From: CF-72 sp051006215
GTDB lineage: Bacteria > Chloroflexota > UBA6077 > CF-72
DNA: 64,000 nucleotides
Direction: 5' to 3'
Assembly: GCA_051006215.1 (NCBI GenBank)
Contig: JBPCIO010000141.1
Location: 1-64,000 of the forward strand
A program made the translations under genes and the position numbers. Shown piece after piece: positions 45,455 to 55,104 of this stretch. The notes beneath the pieces are model-generated. The model was given only the letters and a program-made list of their open reading frames with translations, did no database searches and was not told where the DNA came from. Numbering within the stretch: the stretch's first letter is position 1; every line of letters starts with the position of its first letter.

Positions 45455-46769
45455 ACGCTGCCTTACGCCGCCGCGACAGGAGTGTATCGACACCGAACGC
45501 CGAGACGATCAAGAGCTCCGGCAGAACAGGAACCGAATACCGCCCCAGCGCTAGCAGAACGGCCAGCAGTACATTCAGATACAGCACCGGCAGCAGCAGC
45601 AACCATGCAGGACGGCCCTCACGTTGAGCGCGACGCAAGCCGATGATGGCCAGTATCCAAGCGCAGAGCGCGAGCCCCCCCGCCAGCACCGAGTTCATGA
45701 GACTGGTCATCTCATACCAGAATGTGAGCAGCCCGGTGGCGAACTTTCGGACGAACTCGCCCGGCTGGGCCACCAGTTTTTGCACCGCCGCGCGGTTCAG
45801 GATCTGGTCGGTCTCATAGTCATTGGCCTGCCACTCCGTGCCCGCGCTGCGACTGAGGTCCATGAACAACTGGTTACTCTCGTTCTCCGCGAATTCATAG
45901 GGCGGCAGCCGTAGCGTCGCAAACTCAATCCGGCTGAAGATGTATCCGCGCAGAAATGCGTCGCTGGCACCCGAAGAAACCAGGACGACGTGTCCACCTG
46001 TCGCACGGTAATTGCGCGCTGTCCACGGCGCGATCACCACGGCCATGGCAACGAACATTGCGGCCAGAGGCGCCCACGGCACTCTTGCCTTCTCTCCACG
46101 GCGTTGGCGCAGCAGTGCAGCGCCGGCTACCGCGAGGGCGAACAAGGCTGGGTATGGCAGCACCACCGCCTTGGTCAGAGTGGCGAGTGCGGCGCTGGCG
46201 CCAAGCAGTCCGCCGAGCATCACGGTCGGGCCAGCCGAGAAGCGAACCGAAAACCAGATCGTAAGAACGAACAGAAACGTCAGCAGCGTTTCGAGTTGTA
46301 GATCACCAACGTAGCGGAGCAGCATTGGGTTCAGTGCGCACAACAACGCCGCGATCACGCCCGTGCGCTCGTTGAAGACCCGTCGACCGGTGTCAAATAC
46401 CACCACGCAGGTACCCGCCAAGAGCAGGCACTGCGCGAGCAGGACGAGGATCGGCTGCTCGCCGAAGGCCCAGTAGATACCGCCGATCATGAGCGGATAG
46501 AGTGGTGCACGACGTTGGATCAGCACGCCGAAGGTGGCGAAGCCATCCCCGCGCGCCAGGCTCTTGCCCATTTCCCCGAACCAATACGGGTCGAACTTTG
46601 TGTCTACCACTGATTGCGTGTGGAAGCCGACGAACACCATGGCCAATCCGGCGGCGAGTGCTAGCAAAAAGATTGCCACAGCAGCCAGCACCACACGTGT
46701 CGTGGCTCTCGAACGAATGGGAATGCGCGCCCCGGTCGCGCTCACTTCCATTGTCATCGCTGTAAGCAT
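45447..46769 (-). CDS. GT-C membrane glycosyltransferase (family 39-like)
   Basis: About 440 residues; ATG 46769 or TTG 46796 as start. A first helix (RVVLAAVAIFLLALAAGLAMVF) precedes the extracytoplasmic loop with an Asp (VVDTKFDPYWFGEMG) expected in GT-C enzymes, then about ten more helices. Such proteins transfer sugars from polyprenyl phosphate outside the membrane (ArnT, PMT, arabinosyltransferases). It is the first gene of the GT-C, HAD, UbiA, GT4 unit, with an 11-bp-period repeat upstream. Confidence 0.85.
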   Translation of the reverse strand: MLTAMTMEVSATGARIPIRSRATTRVVLAAVAIFLLALAAGLAMVFVGFHTQSVVDTKFDPYWFGEMGKSLARGDGFATFGVLIQRRAPLYPLMIGGIYWAFGEQPILVLLAQCLLLAGTCVVVFDTGRRVFNERTGVIAALLCALNPMLLRYVGDLQLETLLTFLFVLTIWFSVRFSAGPTVMLGGLLGASAALATLTKAVVLPYPALFALAVAGAALLRQRRGEKARVPWAPLAAMFVAMAVVIAPWTARNYRATGGHVVLVSSGASDAFLRGYIFSRIEFATLRLPPYEFAENESNQLFMDLSRSAGTEWQANDYETDQILNRAAVQKLVAQPGEFVRKFATGLLTFWYEMTSLMNSVLAGGLALCAWILAIIGLRRAQREGRPAWLLLLPVLYLNVLLAVLLALGRYSVPVLPELLIVSAFGVDTLLSRRRKAAFG

Positions 46770-46803
46770 GTCCTCGCTCGGTACCTGCGAACGCAAACTT
46801 TCC

Positions 46804-46820
46804 GTTGAGACGCGGTAGAG
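46804..46820 (-). promoter_or_regulatory. 11-bp-period direct repeat, site j (GT-C operon)
   Basis: On the minus strand CTCTAC-CGCGT-CTCAAC, one half-site imperfect, 34 bases upstream of ATG 46769 in the divergent region shared with the esterase gene. Confidence 0.5.
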
Positions 46821-46859
46821 ACCGGCCTGGCGGGCGCCATTCCGGTCGCCAGACCTGAA

Positions 46860-48077
46860 GTGCGTTCGCTTGGCCGCACTGTATGCTCGGAGATCGTGGG
46901 GCGGTTGGCAGTCGGACTCGCGTTAGCGGGCCTTGTCTGCAGCACCGTCGCGGTGGTGGGCGGCCTGCTCGCAATCCTCCCCTTCACGCCAGGTCGACTG
47001 GCGTACTACGCACTGGTTTCGGCGGGATCCACGCCGCGACTGGCGGTGGCTGCAGGCCTAGGTTGCGTGCTAGCCGTGCCAGCGACGCTAGGCTTCACTC
47101 CGCCACGCCGGGTGACGTTCGTCGCGCTGCTTACCGGGGCGTTTGGTGTGGTTCTCAATAGCGCGGTGGTCTGGGCGACGCTCTCAGCGGTTCGCTCCCG
47201 CAATCTGTCAGTCTCGTTGAGAGGCAGCCTGCTGGGAGCGACATGCAGATCGCCGCTGGCACCGGAGCGCGTGACATTCTCCAGTGCTGGTGGATGGCCG
47301 CTCGCGGCGGATCTGTATCGGCCGAGTGGCGCACGCGCCGCAGGTAAACGGCTACCGTCGGTCATCGTTGTCCATGGCGGTGCCTGGCAGTCAGGTGACA
47401 AAGGTGAAAACCCTGCCTCGAACCAGTGGCTCGTTGCGCGGGGCTATCTCGTGCTCGATATTCAATACCGACTTGCGCCCGCGGCAGATTGGCGCGGTGC
47501 CGTCGAGGACATACGCCGTGCGGCGGCGTGGCTTCGGGGTCACGCAGCGGAGACTGGTGCGGATCCCGATCAGATTGCGTTCCTGGGACGCTCGGCAGGC
47601 GGCCACCTCGCGCTCCTGGCAGCCTACGCCACCGAAGCTGCTGGCGGTCCCGAACAAGCCCAACCCTGGTGCGTCATTGCCCTCTATGCGCCAGCAGATT
47701 TGCGGCGGTTGCATGCCGAGGCGTGCCGAACCCAGGCACACGACATACGCGAGGGCATCAGTGCGGTGATTGGCAGCCCTCCTTCAGCCGGGATTGAGGC
47801 GTATCGGCTCGCATCACCGCTCGAGCGTGTCCATCCTAAGGCACCCCCCACATTGCTCATCCACGGTGACTGGGACACGGTTGTGCAAGCCGAACACAGT
47901 CGGCGGCTGGCGCGCGCGCTGCGCGGAGTCGGAGTACGGGTACAACTTGTATGCGTGCCGTTCGCGCGCCATGCCTTCGATCTGGTGCCCGATGGGCTGG
48001 GAACACAGGTCGCGCGCGAGGCAGTCGCCGCGTTTCTTGCTTCCGAGTCCCTGAAGGCGCCCAGCGGCAGCCTCTGA
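46860..48077 (+). CDS. Membrane-anchored alpha/beta hydrolase (HSL/esterase-like)
   Basis: 405 residues. An N-terminal region with three or four membrane helices (about 1-130) is fused to an alpha/beta-hydrolase domain: oxyanion motif VVHGGAW, nucleophile GRSAGG, acid HGDWD, catalytic His in FARHAFD. This resembles hormone-sensitive-lipase-like esterases; on the membrane it could deacylate glycans or lipids of the locus. GTG start. The only rightward gene in this part, convergent with GT61. Confidence 0.85.
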   Translation: MRSLGRTVCSEIVGRLAVGLALAGLVCSTVAVVGGLLAILPFTPGRLAYYALVSAGSTPRLAVAAGLGCVLAVPATLGFTPPRRVTFVALLTGAFGVVLNSAVVWATLSAVRSRNLSVSLRGSLLGATCRSPLAPERVTFSSAGGWPLAADLYRPSGARAAGKRLPSVIVVHGGAWQSGDKGENPASNQWLVARGYLVLDIQYRLAPAADWRGAVEDIRRAAAWLRGHAAETGADPDQIAFLGRSAGGHLALLAAYATEAAGGPEQAQPWCVIALYAPADLRRLHAEACRTQAHDIREGISAVIGSPPSAGIEAYRLASPLERVHPKAPPTLLIHGDWDTVVQAEHSRRLARALRGVGVRVQLVCVPFARHAFDLVPDGLGTQVAREAVAAFLASESLKAPSGSL

Positions 48078-48083
48078 GAAGCT

Positions 48084-49199
48084 CTACCCGGCGAGGCCTC
48101 GTAAAGCAACCTCGAGGGCCTGGGGGCGCACCTTGAAGGGCTGATATCGATTGAGCGTGCGCCCGTCAGCGTAGCCCGGAATTGCGCAATACGCGAACTC
48201 CAACCGCCCCGCCATGTGTCGGAACCAGGTCGACGTTTCGCCCGGAGGGACAATCTCTAGAATGGCGCACGCCGCATTGCGTCGGAAGATCATGTTCCCC
48301 AGTCCAGCTCCATGAATGCCGGCGATCAGCGCGGCCGATGAAAACAGCCTGACCTGTTCAGGCATGGTCAGTGTGTCAGCTTCAACAACTTCAAACCCGA
48401 AGCGCTCCAGAACCGGCAACAGTTCGTCAAGGTTGACGATGTGTCTGCCCCTGGACCTGGATCTCGTCACGAAGATGCGGGCGTCACCCTGAGGGCAGGG
48501 CGGCGCACCCAGCAGATCAGCCACGAACGCCAAATCCTCCTTGTCGTTCGACGCCGGGCGAGCGAAGACGACTTCCCGCGCGGCCACAAAGGCATTGCGC
48601 TGAACAATGACCCGTCGCCCGTCAACTGTGCCTTCAGGGAAGGCTGTCTGGAAAAACTTCTGGCTCGCGAGCTTCTTGCCAACAACTACGGGTATATCCT
48701 TCGAAATGCCTTGGGAGGTGGCCAATCTCAGCCTGGGAAGAATGTCATTCAAAAAGTGGAAGTAGTTGTCTTCCCAGTAAAACCGGAGTGAAAGGACTCG
48801 CTCCTGGTACACCATCGGGCGTCGACCCATCAACGCCACCACAACCCCGGTGACTGAGGGAAATCCGATTAGGTGACGGCGTGCAGGATCCCTGCTCCAC
48901 TCACTGAAGGGCATCGAGAGATCGATCAACCGAAGCGGTCTCTCGATCACGTAGCCGTACCTCGGCTCGATGAGGCACTCGCCTCGGTATCGACACAGAT
49001 AGGACGCCTGAAGGTCCCCGCCGTCCTGCTGCCCAGCCCAGGCGGAACCGTCTAGCCACGTCGCACATTGCGCGCGCACACGCTTCGGCGTGTCAGTCGG
49101 CGTAACCAGCCCCCACTCGAATCGCCTGAACCGGTTCCGAGCCAGCACCGCTCGATACGTGGCGTGGAGCCGTACCTGAGTTGGAGACAGTAGCCGCAC
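48084..49199 (-). CDS. Glycosyltransferase family 61 (DUF563)
   Basis: 371 residues. Family signatures: FYWEDNYFHFLNDILPRL, IFVTRSRSRGRHIVN and GIHGAGLGNMIF. GT61 enzymes are inverting transferases (xylosyl, arabinosyl or GlcNAc) found in capsule and LPS loci. It follows the phytanoyl-CoA dioxygenase-like gene by 85 bases and is probably in one transcript with it. Confidence 0.88.
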   Translation of the reverse strand: MRLLSPTQVRLHATYRAVLARNRFRRFEWGLVTPTDTPKRVRAQCATWLDGSAWAGQQDGGDLQASYLCRYRGECLIEPRYGYVIERPLRLIDLSMPFSEWSRDPARRHLIGFPSVTGVVVALMGRRPMVYQERVLSLRFYWEDNYFHFLNDILPRLRLATSQGISKDIPVVVGKKLASQKFFQTAFPEGTVDGRRVIVQRNAFVAAREVVFARPASNDKEDLAFVADLLGAPPCPQGDARIFVTRSRSRGRHIVNLDELLPVLERFGFEVVEADTLTMPEQVRLFSSAALIAGIHGAGLGNMIFRRNAACAILEIVPPGETSTWFRHMAGRLEFAYCAIPGYADGRTLNRYQPFKVRPQALEVALRGLAG

Positions 49200-49284
49200 T
49201 GGCTTAATGGTATCTCCAAGCGCAGGCCGAACCGGCCACCGTACCGCCGGCGTAGGCCATCCAGCTGGCGGCTACAACTGCGGA

Positions 49285-50121
49285 CTAATAGCTCTTGTTG
49301 CTGAACAGCGAATCGACGAACCGGTACGCCGAGTAGGTAAACGGGGCTGCAACGAAGGTTCGCTCCCGCAGCCGGCCCAATCTGCTTGGCCGGAACCAGT
49401 TCGGGTGAAAGGTGATGTTGCCGCCTTCGGCCTGAAACGGGTCGGGTCGCGTACTTCCCCCGTCTTCCCAGGTGTAGGCGAGCATGGGGCGCGGCACGGC
49501 ACTGTGATTGGGCATGCCGCGGTGCCAGAGGTTGGAAACCCGCACCAGGACGTCGCCCGCCGTCATTTCAACCCGCACACTGTTGCGATACGGCCGCTCC
49601 AACGCCCAGCGCCAGTACTTGTAAAAGGTCCTGTGTGTGCCTGGCGCGAGCTCAATGGCGCCGTTCACCAGGTTCGTATCCACGACGGCGACGTTGGCGA
49701 TCATGAACTCATTGGTGTAGGTGCGATCCATGTGGTAGTGCTGAATGACACTGTTGGGCAGGTTGAAGTTGCAGCCCACGTTGGGTTGCCGCACTGACTG
49801 CGGAGCAATCGTTCGGATGAGATCGACAATGCCGTGTTGTTGCAGAGTCTCGTACACGAACTGTGACTCGGCACCCGGGAAGCAGTTCAGGTGACCACTC
49901 AACTGCCCACCCCCGGAGAACAGGCGACCCGTCGCTCGAGAGCGGTCGAATTCTGCCTGGATGCGCGCGTGTAACTCGGCAAGACGCGCCCGTGCAACGA
50001 CGTCTTTGATCACGACGTAGCCGTCCGCGGCGAAGGACGTTTGAAGCCTGTTGAGATCAGCCTGCGTCAGAGCTGGCGTGCGACGGTCTTGAGACGCGGA
50101 TGAGAGAGCTGTTTGCGTCAT
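49285..50121 (-). CDS. Phytanoyl-CoA dioxygenase (PhyH) family protein
   Basis: 278 residues, Fe(II)/2-oxoglutarate oxygenase fold. The HxD part of the iron triad is in QHYHMD; the distal His is probably in LWHRGMPNHS, with the 2-oxoglutarate Arg in PRPML. The PhyH family hydroxylates diverse small substrates; in a polysaccharide locus it might modify a sugar or acyl substituent. An 11-bp-period repeat is 156 bases upstream. Confidence 0.88.
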   Translation of the reverse strand: MTQTALSSASQDRRTPALTQADLNRLQTSFAADGYVVIKDVVARARLAELHARIQAEFDRSRATGRLFSGGGQLSGHLNCFPGAESQFVYETLQQHGIVDLIRTIAPQSVRQPNVGCNFNLPNSVIQHYHMDRTYTNEFMIANVAVVDTNLVNGAIELAPGTHRTFYKYWRWALERPYRNSVRVEMTAGDVLVRVSNLWHRGMPNHSAVPRPMLAYTWEDGGSTRPDPFQAEGGNITFHPNWFRPSRLGRLRERTFVAAPFTYSAYRFVDSLFSNKSY

Positions 50122-50267
50122 CGGCCTTCCTCTGCGCGGAATCCGCGCGGCTGATACCTGGTCTATCGGGCATGCTGGTGTGGGTGCTTCCCTGCTGAAC
50201 GAGGTGCAGACACCGCAGGGGCGATATCAGCGTGCTGAGCATCGCGCAACGCCACCTCGAAACCTGT

Positions 50268-51809
50268 TCACCGAGAGTTGAGATTCGGTTCAGCCGCGGC
50301 CGGCTGTGATGTCTCCTCGGGCATACGGTGCAAGACGCCGACGGCACCCAGGCACACTCCGAGCAGCAGCGGTATACGAGTCACGGTGAGCCCCAGATCC
50401 ACGTAACAAAATATCAGTGACATGACGATTGCGGTCATGGTTAGCATTGCGAATGTCCTGAGCTCAGGATCCCGCAACGTCTTCGCCAGCCAGATGGATC
50501 GGGCTATCGCAATCAGGGCCAGCACAAAGAATGCGATAAACCCGAATGCGCCAGTCTTCATCCACACCCACAGGATGTCGTGATGGGATTCGTAGTTCCA
50601 GAATTCAAAGAAGGAAATGTCAGGCACGGTCACGACCTGCAGAAACGGCCGGCCGAAGCCAATCCCGAGCAGTGGGTCGGAGGCGATGGTGGCCCGCACG
50701 TTGATTGCCTCTAGGTCTCGCCAGGCGTTCGAGGCTGCATCCCGAGGGTCGGGAGTGCTGATCGAGCGTACTGCGCGGGCACCCTGACCCAGGCTACTGG
50801 TGTTAGTCCAGAACAATGGTAAATACACGCCACCCATCAGCAGCGCGGGTAACGCAATAAACAGGAACGCCCTCCGATTGATGGTGATCAGCGAGAGCGT
50901 CAACACAGCGAAGGCGATCGCCACGGCGATGATGCCCGCTCGCCGCTCGCTGACAAGCATGGCGAGCGTCGCGGCCAGCGCCAGGAACGGCCCGACTACG
51001 CGCCGCCACTGCGGACCGCTTTTGAACACCTGTTGGGCAACCACCAGCATGACCAGCAAGCCCCAGAACACCACCACCTCGTGCGAGAACCACTGCTCCT
51101 GAGCCGTTCCGAGCAGGCCGTTATTGATGAGCGCGAACTTCCGCCAGAGCCCCTCGATGGCCGACAGGCTCACCAGGATGAAGACCAGGCTGGTGAGAGT
51201 GCGCACATGCGCTCGCGTGCGAATGGTGTTGGCTGCCAGGATGTATGCCAGGATCATGCTGAACAGGAAGCGGGACTCCCAGAACGAGTAATTCGGATTT
51301 CCGCCGCCGATGAGGCCTCGGACCAGGCCGAACACCAGCGCCCCACCGAACAAGAGCACGGGAGTCCCGAACGCCCCCAGCCGCAAGTCAAACTGGCGGC
51401 GTAGGGTCGCGTGTGCCAACCACATCGCTGATGTCAGCAGCACCAGTAACTCCATCGGGATGACGATGGCGCCGCTGATATTGAATGTTGTTTGGAGCGA
51501 GAAATTGATGTACCGACCTGGCAACATGAGCGGGTCCTGCGAGGTCCCGTCGAAGAACAGGATGATGCCAAACATCAAGTACAACCCCCAGCGGGGTTGT
51601 ATGCAGACCGCGATCAGAGCAGCGACCACCAGGAGGCCTGCCACCGCAAATACGTCCATGCTCAGGACGAGCCGGGCCACAGCCAGGGAAAGTCCTATGA
51701 CGAGCGCGGTGAGGACGACGAGCCGGCGTCGCTGGGTCGCGTCTAGCCAGCTGGTCGAGAAATGTCGCCCGTCGAAAGCGGCCGTCGTCAGGACCTTTGA
51801 GTCACTCAC
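50268..51809 (-). CDS. O-antigen ligase / Wzy-like polymerase
   Basis: 513 residues from GTG 51809, which overlaps the stop of the small membrane gene as GTGA. About twelve helices with a large extracytoplasmic loop between the later helices, the WaaL/Wzy layout. It should polymerise or ligate repeat units delivered by the flippase. Conserved Arg residues occur in FWESRFLFSMI and SERRAG. Longer reading from GTG 51821 is possible. Confidence 0.88.
   Translation of the reverse strand: MSDSKVLTTAAFDGRHFSTSWLDATQRRRLVVLTALVIGLSLAVARLVLSMDVFAVAGLLVVAALIAVCIQPRWGLYLMFGIILFFDGTSQDPLMLPGRYINFSLQTTFNISGAIVIPMELLVLLTSAMWLAHATLRRQFDLRLGAFGTPVLLFGGALVFGLVRGLIGGGNPNYSFWESRFLFSMILAYILAANTIRTRAHVRTLTSLVFILVSLSAIEGLWRKFALINNGLLGTAQEQWFSHEVVVFWGLLVMLVVAQQVFKSGPQWRRVVGPFLALAATLAMLVSERRAGIIAVAIAFAVLTLSLITINRRAFLFIALPALLMGGVYLPLFWTNTSSLGQGARAVRSISTPDPRDAASNAWRDLEAINVRATIASDPLLGIGFGRPFLQVVTVPDISFFEFWNYESHHDILWVWMKTGAFGFIAFFVLALIAIARSIWLAKTLRDPELRTFAMLTMTAIVMSLIFCYVDLGLTVTRIPLLLGVCLGAVGVLHRMPEETSQPAAAEPNLNSR
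50277..50293 (-). promoter_or_regulatory. 11-bp-period direct repeat, site c (PhyH-GT61)
   Basis: On the minus strand CTGAAC-CGAAT-CTCAAC, overlapping the last codons of the polymerase gene and 156 bases upstream of the PhyH gene. Confidence 0.65.
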
Positions 51810-51952
51810 GTCATGTACCACGGGCGGAGGAAGTAGATCGCGGTGAGTGCCACGGCGATGGCGACGCAGAGCATGGCCTCTCGGCGTTTGAAATCCCTGG
51901 CGAACATCCCGACACCGGCTGCTGCGAACATCGCCAGCAGCATCATGCTCAT
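51806..51952 (-). CDS. 48-residue two-helix membrane protein
   Basis: Starts ATG 51952, 16 bases after the kinase stop, and ends with TGA overlapping the polymerase start (GTGA). Two short hydrophobic stretches (MSMMLLAMFAAAGVGMFARD and MLCVAIAVALTAIYFL) flank a basic loop. Too short for most gene callers, but position and coupling argue that it is real. It may assist the polymerase or Wzz. Confidence 0.65.
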   Translation of the reverse strand: MSMMLLAMFAAAGVGMFARDFKRREAMLCVAIAVALTAIYFLRPWYMT

Positions 51953-51968
51953 GTCGGACTACCAGCCC

Positions 51969-52742
51969 TCACAAGCCAGCCAGACGAGACACCCAACCTG
52001 GGACAGACGACGCGCTGCCGTTCATCACTACTCCACGCAACTTGCCCGGCTCGATCTGCTCGACCGCGCGTTGGTGCAACGCGATCGGCGTGATACCCGC
52101 GCGAACGACGCAGATCACGCCGTCGGCCAGGTCCGTCAGCAGGATAGAGTCGCTGTTGACGAGGATGGCTGGCAAGTCGAGGATGATTATGTCATAGCTC
52201 TGCCGCATCGCATCCACGACGGCAGCCATGCGACTGGAGCGCAGCGGTCGGCCAGGTTCATCCGCAGCCACACCGGCTGGCACGACGTGGAAATTCTCCA
52301 GGAATGTCGGCCGACAGGCACTGAGCAGCGGCTCCTCATGCACGAGGCAGTCGATCAGGCCAGGGCTAGGGTGCGTACCGAAGTCCTCGGCCAGCACGGG
52401 GTGCTGCAGGTCGGTCTCGACCAGCAGCACGCGCCGCTCTGGGAAATCCTGAGCAATGGTTACCGCGAGCCCAACGCTGACGGTGGTCTTGCCCTCGCCC
52501 GCCAGGGCGCTGCAGACGGCCAGTACTTCTGACGAAAAACCAGCTCCAGCCCGAGTGTAGATACTCCGAAAGAGCTCGTCGGCATCGGGAAACACCCATT
52601 CCCGAGAGCCATCACTGCCATTCGCCAGTGCGCTGCTCCGCCTGGAGCGTAGCCAGGTGTCGGGTCGCGACTCGTCGTCCATGGGCGCCTCGAGCAAACC
52701 TGTAGCCGCTTCGCTATTGTCGGAATGGGCAATCGTCGTCAT
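51969..52742 (-). CDS. BY-kinase-like ATPase (CpsD/CapB type)
   Basis: 257 residues. Walker A ALAGEGKTTVS, Walker A-prime LLVETDLQHP and Walker B IIILDLPAI define the MinD-like bacterial tyrosine kinase fold. The C-terminus lacks a tyrosine cluster, so autophosphorylation may be reduced or occur elsewhere. It pairs with the Wzz-type adaptor, whose stop overlaps its start (ATGA), to control chain length. Confidence 0.88.
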   Translation of the reverse strand: MTTIAHSDNSEAATGLLEAPMDDESRPDTWLRSRRSSALANGSDGSREWVFPDADELFRSIYTRAGAGFSSEVLAVCSALAGEGKTTVSVGLAVTIAQDFPERRVLLVETDLQHPVLAEDFGTHPSPGLIDCLVHEEPLLSACRPTFLENFHVVPAGVAADEPGRPLRSSRMAAVVDAMRQSYDIIILDLPAILVNSDSILLTDLADGVICVVRAGITPIALHQRAVEQIEPGKLRGVVMNGSASSVPGWVSRLAGL

Positions 52743-53827
52743 GACTTTGTCCCGACGGCCGGCAATGCCATGCCAGCGGTTGCTCCGATAGCTCGGCGCG
52801 TGGCCCCGTATCGCAGCTTCTTCGGGACATTCTTGAGATTCAGGAGCGGAACTGATCCAAGTAGTCGGAGTCCGGGTGCCAGATCCGTCTCGGAGCGGAC
52901 CGACCGATCGCTTGCTACCAGGAGCACCATGAGCATCCCACTCAGCATGAGTCCGGCGATGGCAGCTGCGATCGGAAAAATGACGACCTTCTTGACTTGA
53001 TTGGTGGGCGCTGTCGGAAGCTCGGGTGGGTCCAGCACCTGAAACCCGTACTGCAGGCCCTGCACTGACGCCACGGCATCCTGCTGTGCTCGGGTCAGCG
53101 CGGCTTCGGCGCTGTTGAAATCCAACTGCGCCGCCTGGACGTTGGACTGAAGGGCGCTCAGCTTTGGGTCGAGCATCGCGGCCGAGACCGCACCCGCGGC
53201 GCGGTCGGGCGAGAGGTCCGCACCATCGGCCTCGCGCGCTGATGTATACCGACGTAGGTCGCCACTGGCTTTGGTGAGGGCCTGCTGTGCGTCCTGCACC
53301 CGCGATTGATAGAAGTCAACTGCCACTCCGGCCTGGTCCGACTGGTCCGCTGCCGTTTTTTCCTGATAGGCATCCACAATCGACTTGCACAGCTCATACG
53401 AAAGCTGCGCAGTTGGTGCTGCAACCTTGATCACAAGGAGGTGCTCGCTCGTGTTCGGGCCAGTTCCTCCAGGTGCACTGCCGATGGTTACACCCTGCGC
53501 GATCAGCGCAGACAGGCGGGCTTGGCCTGCCACGGAGTTGTTCGCCGCAGCCAGTGAGGTGCGCGAGGCGACATCGGCGACGAAGGCGCGTGTGCGCAAC
53601 AGTTCGCTCAACCGGCCCGTCTGGGTTTGCACCTCAGTCACCCACGGCGTAGCGGTGTCTTTGGTAGTCAGGTAGGCAGGCCGGTCAATCCAGACACTCA
53701 CCGACGTCTCGTAGACGGGTGGGTTGGCCATCACGGCGAGCGGGCTGACAATGGCTGGAATGAGGACCGCCGGCAGTAACAGCAGCAATTTATGTTTGAA
53801 AAATGTCTCGAGTAGTTTCCTAATCAC
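52739..53827 (-). CDS. Chain-length determinant (Wzz/CpsC-type) protein
   Basis: 362 residues from GTG 53827, with GGAGG six bases upstream and a GTGA overlap with the preceding glycosyltransferase. Helix 1 near residues 10-35 (LLLLLPAVLIPAIVSPLAV), a large extracytoplasmic coiled-coil region with SQAREADG-like helical content, helix 2 near 305-330. With the separate ATPase this is the two-protein arrangement of Gram-positive capsule systems. Confidence 0.9.
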   Translation of the reverse strand: MIRKLLETFFKHKLLLLLPAVLIPAIVSPLAVMANPPVYETSVSVWIDRPAYLTTKDTATPWVTEVQTQTGRLSELLRTRAFVADVASRTSLAAANNSVAGQARLSALIAQGVTIGSAPGGTGPNTSEHLLVIKVAAPTAQLSYELCKSIVDAYQEKTAADQSDQAGVAVDFYQSRVQDAQQALTKASGDLRRYTSAREADGADLSPDRAAGAVSAAMLDPKLSALQSNVQAAQLDFNSAEAALTRAQQDAVASVQGLQYGFQVLDPPELPTAPTNQVKKVVIFPIAAAIAGLMLSGMLMVLLVASDRSVRSETDLAPGLRLLGSVPLLNLKNVPKKLRYGATRRAIGATAGMALPAVGTKS

Positions 53828-54957
53828 GCGGCCCTCCTGGAAGCTGGTCGAGCTACCACTAGCTCTCCGATGAGGTCCAGTAGAAGTCGGTTGTTGCGCT
53901 GAGCATCGAATTTCTGTCGCGCCAAGGCGAACCCGGCTCGGCACATACGCTGTCGTCGGGCCGGGTCGTCGATCAAAGCAGTGAGCGCCGCAGATAACGC
54001 GGCATCATCGCCTGCAGGAATGATCAGGCCAGACTGCCCCGGCCGCACGCCTTCGGTCTGGGCGCCCACGTCGGTCGTAATCACGGGCAACGCCGCAGCT
54101 GCAGCTTCCATAAGTACCAGACCTAAACAATCGGCATTGGTTGGCAAGACGAATAGGTCCGCTTCCACGAACAACCGTTGGAGTGCGGGGCTATTCGCCT
54201 GTAGACCCCGATGTGTGACGACATTCGGCTGCGCTGGCACCTCGAAGTTTGTCGCAATGTGGAGTTCACAGCGGCGGCCAATCGGGCCCCGCATAGCTTC
54301 CAGCAAGGCTGGGCCACCTTTGCGATGGAAGTCATTACCGACGAAGAGGATGCGTACCGGACCTTCGCGCCGCTCGCCCTCGGGTGCCGACAAGCGGGCA
54401 TGCCCAACATCGAAAAAGGAGGCTGAGGCACCGGGCGCCAGTACCCGGACTCGATGGGCATCGACTCCGTAGTCGTCGATAAGCGAGCGACGTGCCCACT
54501 CAGACCAGGTCACCAGGCCCGCGGCGGCATGAAAGGCGCGCCAATTCATCTTGTATTTCTGACGATCGATGACACCCGTACCTGCTGGACGGTGATTGTA
54601 GTGTTTGCCCAACGTGTCATAGTTGATGGGTGTAGCGTCGAGCGAAATCAGGGTTGGCACACGACGCATCATGTTGATCGAAAACAGCGACGCGACCTGT
54701 GTGTGGAAGACGACGGCGTCGAGCGGGGTTCGCGCCATGGTCGCGTCCAGGGCCCGCCGAGCGCGCCAACTCGCCCGAACCGACCACGTGTTGCGTAACA
54801 GGGGCACGAAGCGCTCCGGGCCGCTCACGTCGAACGGGATCGGCAGCCAAACTGGATCAATATCGCCCTGCCGATCCGTGAGTTGGCGCAAGTTGTGATA
54901 GTGGGTCACGTGGCCGAGAGCCTGTTCCATCACAAACGCGATTCGAGTGGCCGGCAC
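53824..54957 (-). CDS. Glycosyltransferase family 4
   Basis: 377 residues from GTG 54957, with AGGGAGG upstream. GT-B: C-terminal FVGNDFHRKGGPALLEAM and FVLPTNADCLGLVLMEAAAA with the acceptor Glu. A retaining transferase for the repeat unit. First of a run of start/stop-coupled genes: GT4, Wzz, kinase, small protein, polymerase. Confidence 0.9.
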   Translation of the reverse strand: MPATRIAFVMEQALGHVTHYHNLRQLTDRQGDIDPVWLPIPFDVSGPERFVPLLRNTWSVRASWRARRALDATMARTPLDAVVFHTQVASLFSINMMRRVPTLISLDATPINYDTLGKHYNHRPAGTGVIDRQKYKMNWRAFHAAAGLVTWSEWARRSLIDDYGVDAHRVRVLAPGASASFFDVGHARLSAPEGERREGPVRILFVGNDFHRKGGPALLEAMRGPIGRRCELHIATNFEVPAQPNVVTHRGLQANSPALQRLFVEADLFVLPTNADCLGLVLMEAAAAALPVITTDVGAQTEGVRPGQSGLIIPAGDDAALSAALTALIDDPARRQRMCRAGFALARQKFDAQRNNRLLLDLIGELVVARPASRRAA

Positions 54958-55104
54958 TACGCAGCCTCCCTACCGGCTGGTACCCAAGCCAGGTGCAAAC
55001 AGCGGGAGCTGCACAGCGTTCCCTTGCACGCGCACACCCGCAACTCTTCCCTCATCGCGTCCGACATTCTGGTGGCGACCGGCATCCGAGACCGTGTTTC
55101 CAGG

